Shown here in pieces: positions 34,301 to 64,000 of a DNA stretch of 64,000 nucleotides (positions are counted from its first letter, which is position 1; each line of letters starts with the position of its first letter). This DNA comes from Echinometra lucunter (Eukaryota; Echinodermata; Echinoidea; Camarodonta; Echinometridae), in NCBI GenBank assembly GCA_029962745.1, contig CM057158.1, positions 8,930,949 to 8,994,948 on the forward strand. Direction: 5' to 3'. The notes below the pieces were generated by a model. It made no database searches. It had not been told where the DNA came from and was given only the letters and a program-made list of their open reading frames with translations. The translations under genes and the position numbers were made by a program.

Positions 34301-37300
34301 ATTGTTTTTTATACTTGGGTAAGAGTAAAGTTTGAAAAAAAAGGTATTAATTAAGAGCCTTGTGGGTATTTGGGAAAAACAAGACAGAACAAACGAACCA
34401 AAGCTATATTATCAGATTATTGTGTTACAACAATGCAGTGATGATGACGTCAGTAATAACAATATCTCTTTCTCTAGCTTTTTCAGATCGGTAAAAACAA
34501 ATTGGTCTTTGTGTTCGAAAGGGGTTTTCCCTCCAATTCAATTTGGAGTTTCAAGGATTTCATAGATTCTGCGAGACAATCGTGTAAAAACATTTGCATG
34601 AACATGATGAAAGAGTGTGCGGGGGTGTTTTTCTTTTAATTTGTACATGCATGTCAGTCGCAAGGATAATGGTAAATTAAACCACAGAATAGATTCCGTT
34701 TATGACTAGCGTATTTGAAAAGGGGCAAGTGGGTAATTTGCCCCTCGTGGTAGATTTCGGATCATAGAAAAAAATGCAACCAGAATTCCAGATACCAGTA
34801 ATCAGTTTTAAAGTCAATAATTAAAGTATTCCTCTCAGAAATGCGCGGAATACAACACACTGAAAGAACTGCCCTCATATTTTTCTTTCCCATGGATCAA
34901 GCTTGGTTATAAGCTGATCTGAGTTGCTTTGCAGTTCCCTACCCCCCCCCCCCCCAAAAAAAAAAAAAAAAAAAAAACTGGGAGGCTAACGTCCGGATTT
35001 GCCACTGATGTTCACTCCCCCTAAAATTGTGGTGGTGGAAGTGAACGAATTCCGTTGCTTGTAGGTTCACACGTTTAAAGCGAATGATAAGGAGAATACT
35101 GATGATCAAAATTTCTTGCTCTTTTGGATGCAGCTTTTCCTTCACCGTCTTAAGTAAGTATGCCATAAATGTAACTTGCTTTATATCGTCGAGTTTGTTT
35201 GCCTTGTTTTGATTTTTTTTTTATCATTTGATCAAAATGTATTTTAATGATTATATTCGAAGCAGAAATTAGATGTGAACTTTAATTCTTGTCGTGAGAA
35301 GTATCGTGTATTATGCTAATCTGCGTTCTATTATTCAGACTGATCGAATAAAGAGATAAGCTGTCAAAATGAGATGGATATCATGATTATTCTATTAAAC
35401 TTAATACATGTACATTATTCTAATCTTTGATGAGATTCGGTATTTGAATTTCTATTTTTGATAGAAATATCTTAGCTTTATGTAGGCCTGTGTGAGTGAC
35501 AGAATAATATTCTGTTAACATTATGCACTGAATTAAAGATCATTTTCGAAGCGTATGATATGAAATTAAAAATTTCTTTCTGTTGGCTTTTCTTGATGCA
35601 GAATCAGTAGTATGATTTTTAACTCGGTTTATCGTTCCCTTCTGAATCCTGTCATTAATTTTGAACCCAAAAAATACAAGCAAGAGTGGACTGAACTGAT
35701 ATTCGACAGGGGAGTTTCAATGCGACCTGCCCAGACCGGGGCCCCCAGACTACCTATTAATAGGCATTACCACATTTTCCCATTAATCATGATTAATAAT
35801 GATTATCATAGCGGTTATCGTACCATATTACGTCCCGCTTTTACAGGCTTATATATCTATGGGACAGTTAGACCGGGGGATGAAGTCTCTTGCTCAAAAC
35901 CCCTAAAAACAAGCAACAGCAAAAAATATGTACATAATTGTTGAGAATTTAACTTGTGGGAGAAAGCGAAGAGAGGAAGCAAGCAACCATGTTGAACATT
36001 CGGGCTAGAGAAGGGTTTTATCATAGGCATCCATTCAGTGTATTCGTGGTTGGGGGCATGACTGGTATCGAATATCCTCGACGAGGGAGCGAAACGACCG
36101 AGCAGGGGGAGGGTGCTTGTGGGAGCGGGTATATCCCCCATCCCACGATAGGGACTTTCAAGTATTACATTTCAGAGCATTTGAGAGTTTTTATGGGAAT
36201 TATTAACATGCTAAATTTCATATAATTTTCTTTGAATCATGGTAGTGTACCATACTTCTGATCATCTATTTCTATTCCAAATTTAGCCATTTACACAAGC
36301 CTGGTACAAACCAAATGGTACAGGATTTTGTAAGAGTTCATTAGATTACATGCCGGATTACATGTAGGTCTAATGGCCTATTCTCAAACATATTAAAAAA
36401 CAAACTGGAAATTTCTAACCTGTTTATTATTATAATCACGTCTTTTTGACGGTAAAATATTTGGGGAATGAGAATACAAGCCATCCCCCATCCCCCATCC
36501 CCCATCCCCCTCCCCCATATTGGAGGGTATAGCACCCCCGCATCATGCACTGTAATTTTGTCACCGGGTTTTAGTTCTTAATTCTATCCTTAATGTATTT
36601 AAAATCTTATCTTTATTTAAATATGTTTTATTTCTCTCATTTTTATTTCCTGTTTGTTGCAGTCCTTTGTGTTTTTACCCCAAACCGTGGCCTGAGTCCG
36701 CCCCTGCTTGCAGCCGTAATGACAAAAATGGAGACTTTCTGATTCATATAAAACTTCCGAGTATAGTTTGACACACAAAATTAACCACAGGCCCTACACG
36801 AGACGATAATTTGCAAAATATTGTCTAAAATTTGCAAGTGAATCAGGGGAAAGAGGATTAGAGTCCATAGTTGATAAAGGAGCAGGGCGAGATTGTGTGG
36901 CCCTCCGGTTGGAGTTCAAAGCGTCAGATTGGGGAAACCCTTCTATGGAGACACCACACCCATTTTGTGTATGAAACGCTCATTGAATTTAAGTAGGTAT
37001 ATGAGCACTGGAATTGACTAAATCCTCGACTTCTCTATCATTTTTTCATCCTTATCTGATAACGGTTTTATCGTGAAATGAAATTTCAAGAAAAATATCA
37101 GTTATGTGCAAAAGTAGCAGTTTAAACGCGATCTTACTAGTATTTCTGGAGTAAAAGAATTTGTGGCTTGTCGTAGTTTGTTATTGTTTTATTTTGAAAC
37201 TCGGCGAGAGATGACCCGAGTCGGGAGCAAGCTAGATATTGAAGTAAGTTTGAATTAAGGGGTTTACTTTTATTCCACAAACAGATATGTATAAGTGGAA

Positions 37301-38434
37301 AGACATGTATACTCACGTATAAAGCTGTAATATAATCATGCTGCATGGCTTTGTGCTTTAATATTTTGTTTATTTGTAAACGTCAACTCGTCTAAATCTC
37401 ATCTGTACAACGTCTCTAGAGTCTAGTCAGTAACGTGGAAATTAATGAGTGGGGCACTAACGTTAGTGTCCGGCGTCTATCCGTCTCAAAATCCAATCCA
37501 GAACCAGAACCAGAACCAGAATGAAGACAAAAATATTATTCAGAGTGATTGAAATTTTGTTAAAACTTAAAAGTCTGCTTGAGATATCTTTACTAAACGA
37601 GATCTGGCTGTTGGTGTGAAATGAAGACTGATTAGTTCTAATTTATCCACATTTTTATACTGAATGGAAGATTCCATACTTGTTAATCATCCTAAAATAG
37701 AAGATGAGTCATTCCTGATGGAAATCTCTTAGCTTGGCAGAGACATGTGAGTGCAAGAAATCTGGCCTGTTTATATATGAATGGATGTCTGAATAGTGTA
37801 GTATTTAGTTTTAGTCCTTCATCTGTGTTACACTCCTCCAGAGCACAGTACGTCATGTCAAGCTAGATCTACATGTAAATTAAAAAGAACTGTGCCTCCA
37901 TTTATAGTGTAAAGTGTATGACTGTCAATATCTTAAAAGTTTTTTACACTCTTCATCTAAACGCAATAACTTCTGATAATTGTAAACACTTTTTGTGCAT
38001 GAAGTTCAGATTCTACTCTACAAGGAGGACTTTCATACTGAGGATTTCGTTGTAGATCCTGCAGATAAGGGTATTGTTGAAGATTATTGTTAATTGTGTT
38101 TTGTGTTCGAGTTTTTATGTTTTACTAGTATCCTATAGATCTGTTGTACCAGTACATACATTCTGTTAAAACTGGATGTCAGCAGCCAAGTTCATTATAA
38201 ACCTGACCATGACAATATTTCTTTTATATTTTTTATACTATTTACATGATTTATTTGAAATTAAGGAGTTTTTCCCACACCATCTACACTACTAGTAGTG
38301 GTCATTGCAGTTCCACATGTGTATTGAGTTTCCCCAGCCATCAAATGTACAAGGTTACCTTCGATGTTTCTTTTCCTTTTTTCAAAATCTACTTTTTTAC
38401 CAAAATATGATTATTTTTCTTTCTAATTATGTAG
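34301..38434. other. Intergenic or 5' flank of the copine gene
   Basis: Contains a C run followed by ~21 A (34942-34977), a CATCCCC minisatellite (36481-36518) and a GAACCA triplicate (37501-37519). One or more untranslated 5' exons and the promoter of the copine gene probably lie here but cannot be placed from sequence alone. Confidence 0.4.
36481..36518. repeat. CCCCCAT short tandem repeat
   Basis: Five or so copies of CCCCCAT. Similar G/C-run sequence occurs in the 27-kb and 55-kb repeat elements. Confidence 0.8.
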
Positions 38435-38575
38435 GCAGGTATCAACTGGGTGGGGCTCACAGCCAACATCAACTCATAAACGGTCTTCTTGGCCTTGGAT
38501 TCCAAGTTGGAATCGCAAAACAGTGCCTTGACTGAATCTGCTTATAGCATCAGCATCAGGACATAAGAGACAGAA

Positions 38576-61245
<22,670 letters not shown>

Positions 61246-64000
61246 AGCAAATGAGGCTGAAGGCTGTGTTATGAGACAGCATCAGAAGCGTGCCTTTGAA
61301 GAACACTAAGTTGATGAGCCACGCAAGGCAGATTTACTTTGTTACATGGAAGAAGCACCATACTCCCATGTTGTCTTAAGTTGGCTTACACAAGTGCAGA
61401 AGTTGAACTTAAACTTCGGAGTCAAGAATTGATATGGAGAGCTCCTCTACTGAGCAGGTTTTGTGGGGAGTGCCACAAGGAAAGCTACTGTCACCAACCC
61501 TGTTTCATGTGTCTCAAAGATAGTTATGCAGTGCATGTACATGTATGATATTTCTGATCACAGAGTAAAAGAAAGAAGTGCTACTGTGACTGTTGCCTTT
61601 CATGTTATAGACTGAAGCATTCTGGAATCTAGACCTTTTTAGCATGATGAGCCACATGTATTATCCTTTTTTACTCCAAGTTTCATTTGAGAAACCATAA
61701 CTGCTGTGTGTCCTCAATATCTGTATTTTACCTTACACTGCTGATTGACTGTTTTATAAGTCCTTAGCATTTTTAGTGCTGCAGTGTGCAAATTTATATG
61801 TAGTTAGTACAGTGGCCATTGTACTTAAACTTACTGAATACTGTACTTAGTAAGATTTACATCTGTCATATCCCAAACTTGATATGAACTAGGGATTGTA
61901 TGGATATAGGTTTTCAGAGACATATCTTCGAAAATGTTATACCTTGTAGTAGTTGTACATGTCAGCTTCAATGATACCGGTATATTTAATTATTTACATA
62001 GTAATATGTACTAATTTTGGATTGAAATCAAAATTTCCCTAAATTCTGAAATGGAACAATGCCTTTTCCTTTCCTTCTATTTCATATTGGTCAAATCATG
62101 AATACTCCCTTTTGCTTTTAAAAGAAATAGGAGTAAATCTGTGAAATTTAATTCTTTTATCATAAATCATTAGGTTTTTTGTCTCACAATTTTTTTCAGT
62201 CATTTTCTGTGACCCTTCCCAAATTGTCTATAACTGTTTAGGATTTATACTGATGGGGGTAATGACACTGACAGTAAGGAGAAAAAGGTTAAAATTTTGA
62301 TGGATAAATTCTGAAAGGCTGACATCATGAACAGTATTATGTATTAGAAATTGATTCATGTATGTATGATAACTAAAATGCATATAGGCATGTAATGCAT
62401 GTTTTTTATTACATATTTGTAGAAATGGATGTCAGTTCTGATTTAGATAAAGGGCAATTCACAAATGATTTCGTAAGTGCTAACATATTCTGTAAGGTCT
62501 CAAAAGCACTCTTCTACTCCCCTTTTCTGACCCATTCCAAAGTTTTGTGGAAGATTAGAATTTCATGTTCTTGCTTTCAATGAAGTGATGTAGGAAGTAT
62601 ATATCATTCCTTATTACTATCATCTCTGAGAAGAGGAGCAATATTTCACAGCATACATGTAGATGCATTCCTGTGTGCACTCTAAAGGAAATATATCTTA
62701 ATTCATGTTCATAATTTACTTTCATACATCGTTTTTAACTAATATCTCTGAGCAAATTTACCCGCTGTAAAACCAATTGAACTCACTAGGTTTCATTTCC
62801 AGTTTCCATTTTTATCCATTCCTCCAAGCTTGAATCTATGATATGGATGGTACTGATGTTTAGTAATCAACTTCTGAACTCCCCAAGCTTAGAAATTTGC
62901 TTCACTGGTTTTACATGCATTATTTTCCATGTGACCTACAGAAATTTCAAGTGCACTTAAAGATGAAAGGCATAAAAAGAAGAAGAGTTTACTTCTCAGC
63001 TAAAAATGGAAGATGTTGCCAATTCAGCACAAAATGCTCAGAACCACTGCTCAGTGTGTAACTGCAATACCGTAGACCTTGATACATGTGTGAAATTCTG
63101 AGGCCTATGCAGGAAGTTTGTGTTTGTTCACTCATCCATTAGTTGAACACGTTGCGAAGCTGGTGCTGTTGAATTAAAGGAAATGCCATTGCACACATGT
63201 ATATATGTGGAGATAAGGAGCTAATGTCCAGAAATTGTATTTGGTTTTGTGGGGCAGATTACTGTCATATGCAATTTGTATATGTAGAGCAGATGTGAAT
63301 AAATGCAGCAATGATGCTGGAGAGTTAACTTTTTTTATTACCTGTAGTAGATATGCTGTTACATACATGTAATTGTAGAGGATTTTAAAAGTTTACTTAC
63401 GAAAAGGAATAGGGATTTAGTAATTTAAAAAGAGGTGACAATTATTCACTTTTACTACAGATGGATAGCAACCACTCTCAAAATGTGAAGGAAATATTTT
63501 CCAGTTGGTCACAACAAGTGTAGTGAATTTCTATGAAATTTATCCTCAAAATGTTCACTATGTGTGTGGTTGATTTCATTAAGGTATTATGAATGTTTGT
63601 AATATGAATTGCAACCAATGAATTGCTTTCAATACTAGAAATCATTTTGTAGTATGTAGAATATTATATATGACATATGTGTATTTTAGGTGGAGAATGA
63701 TTATGTATATATCTTTGTAGAAGAATCGTATTACAGAGTATTTTTGTATAACTTGTCTTTCCTTTTGAATATCATGTATTTCTTTTCTACTTTGATCATT
63801 CAGGCTTACATTCTAACTTAGAAATTGCTTAATTAGGATCTTTATATGTTTGATTCCAAATGGTATATGCAATATTTTAGAAGTTGATTTTCAATTTTTT
63901 TTAATAGAATTCTTGTTAGAAATTACATTCATTGTCAATATGAAGATGTGTATTCATTCTCTATTATTCATCACATTAATGATAATAATAACAACAACAA
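61246..64000 (+). other. Copine 3' UTR and downstream flank
   Basis: No second ORF of interest follows the stop. Candidate polyadenylation signals are ATTAAA at 63173-63178 and AATAAA at 63298-63303, which would give a UTR of about 2 kb. No repeat insertion was noticed here, in contrast to the introns. Confidence 0.5.

Overview
The window is eukaryotic nuclear DNA. It is AT-rich and intron-dense, with split genes that have GT-AG introns and consistent codon phase, and its intergenic DNA and introns are full of small transposons, minisatellites and long G or C runs. The two recognisable genes are animal families (a Golgi sialyltransferase and a copine). The many acatgtac-type palindromes, the GTCTCGCC-hairpin repeats and the repeat style fit a marine invertebrate deuterostome, most likely an echinoderm such as a sea urchin. 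That species guess is inference.

Layout. 1-2600: the edge of a ~226 bp satellite with a possible three-monomer higher-order pattern, decaying to the right. 2600-10400: no gene seen; it holds a dispersed repeat, a 15-bp minisatellite present in two opposite-facing blocks, and a TIR element (8484-9546). 10392-28438: a complete nine-exon gene on the + strand for a GT29 alpha-2,3-sialyltransferase of 414 residues, closest in remembered family signatures to ST3GAL3. Its introns carry MITEs, a CpG-rich segment, a tRNA-like SINE fragment and a repeat with nuclear-receptor-like motifs. 28439-38434: no gene recognised; MITEs and simple repeats. 38435-61245: a copine gene on the + strand (17 coding exons per transcript, 566 residues: C2A, C2B, vWA/copine domain), followed by 3' UTR-like sequence to the window end.

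The most interesting biology is in the copine gene. Exon 2 exists as two tandem 41-bp versions (39826-39866 and 40620-40660) with the same length and phase. They encode alternative forms of calcium-binding loop 1 of the C2A domain, and using both or neither would break the frame, so they look mutually exclusive. A third, truncated copy of the second version lies ~110 bp downstream. Exon 9 has also been duplicated in tandem three times, but those copies are broken by stops, and one is split by a MITE flanked by a TAA duplication. The next intron upstream (8-9) carries a TIR-bounded repeat whose ~157-bp units each contain AGGTCAAAGGTCA, the DR1 nuclear-receptor consensus. The same motif is in a related element inside the sialyltransferase gene.

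The two genes act in unrelated places (Golgi glycan capping; Ca-dependent membrane binding in the cytosol), and nothing suggests they work together. Exon borders were derived by eye from splice motifs, reading phase and family similarity. No transcript or database evidence was available.
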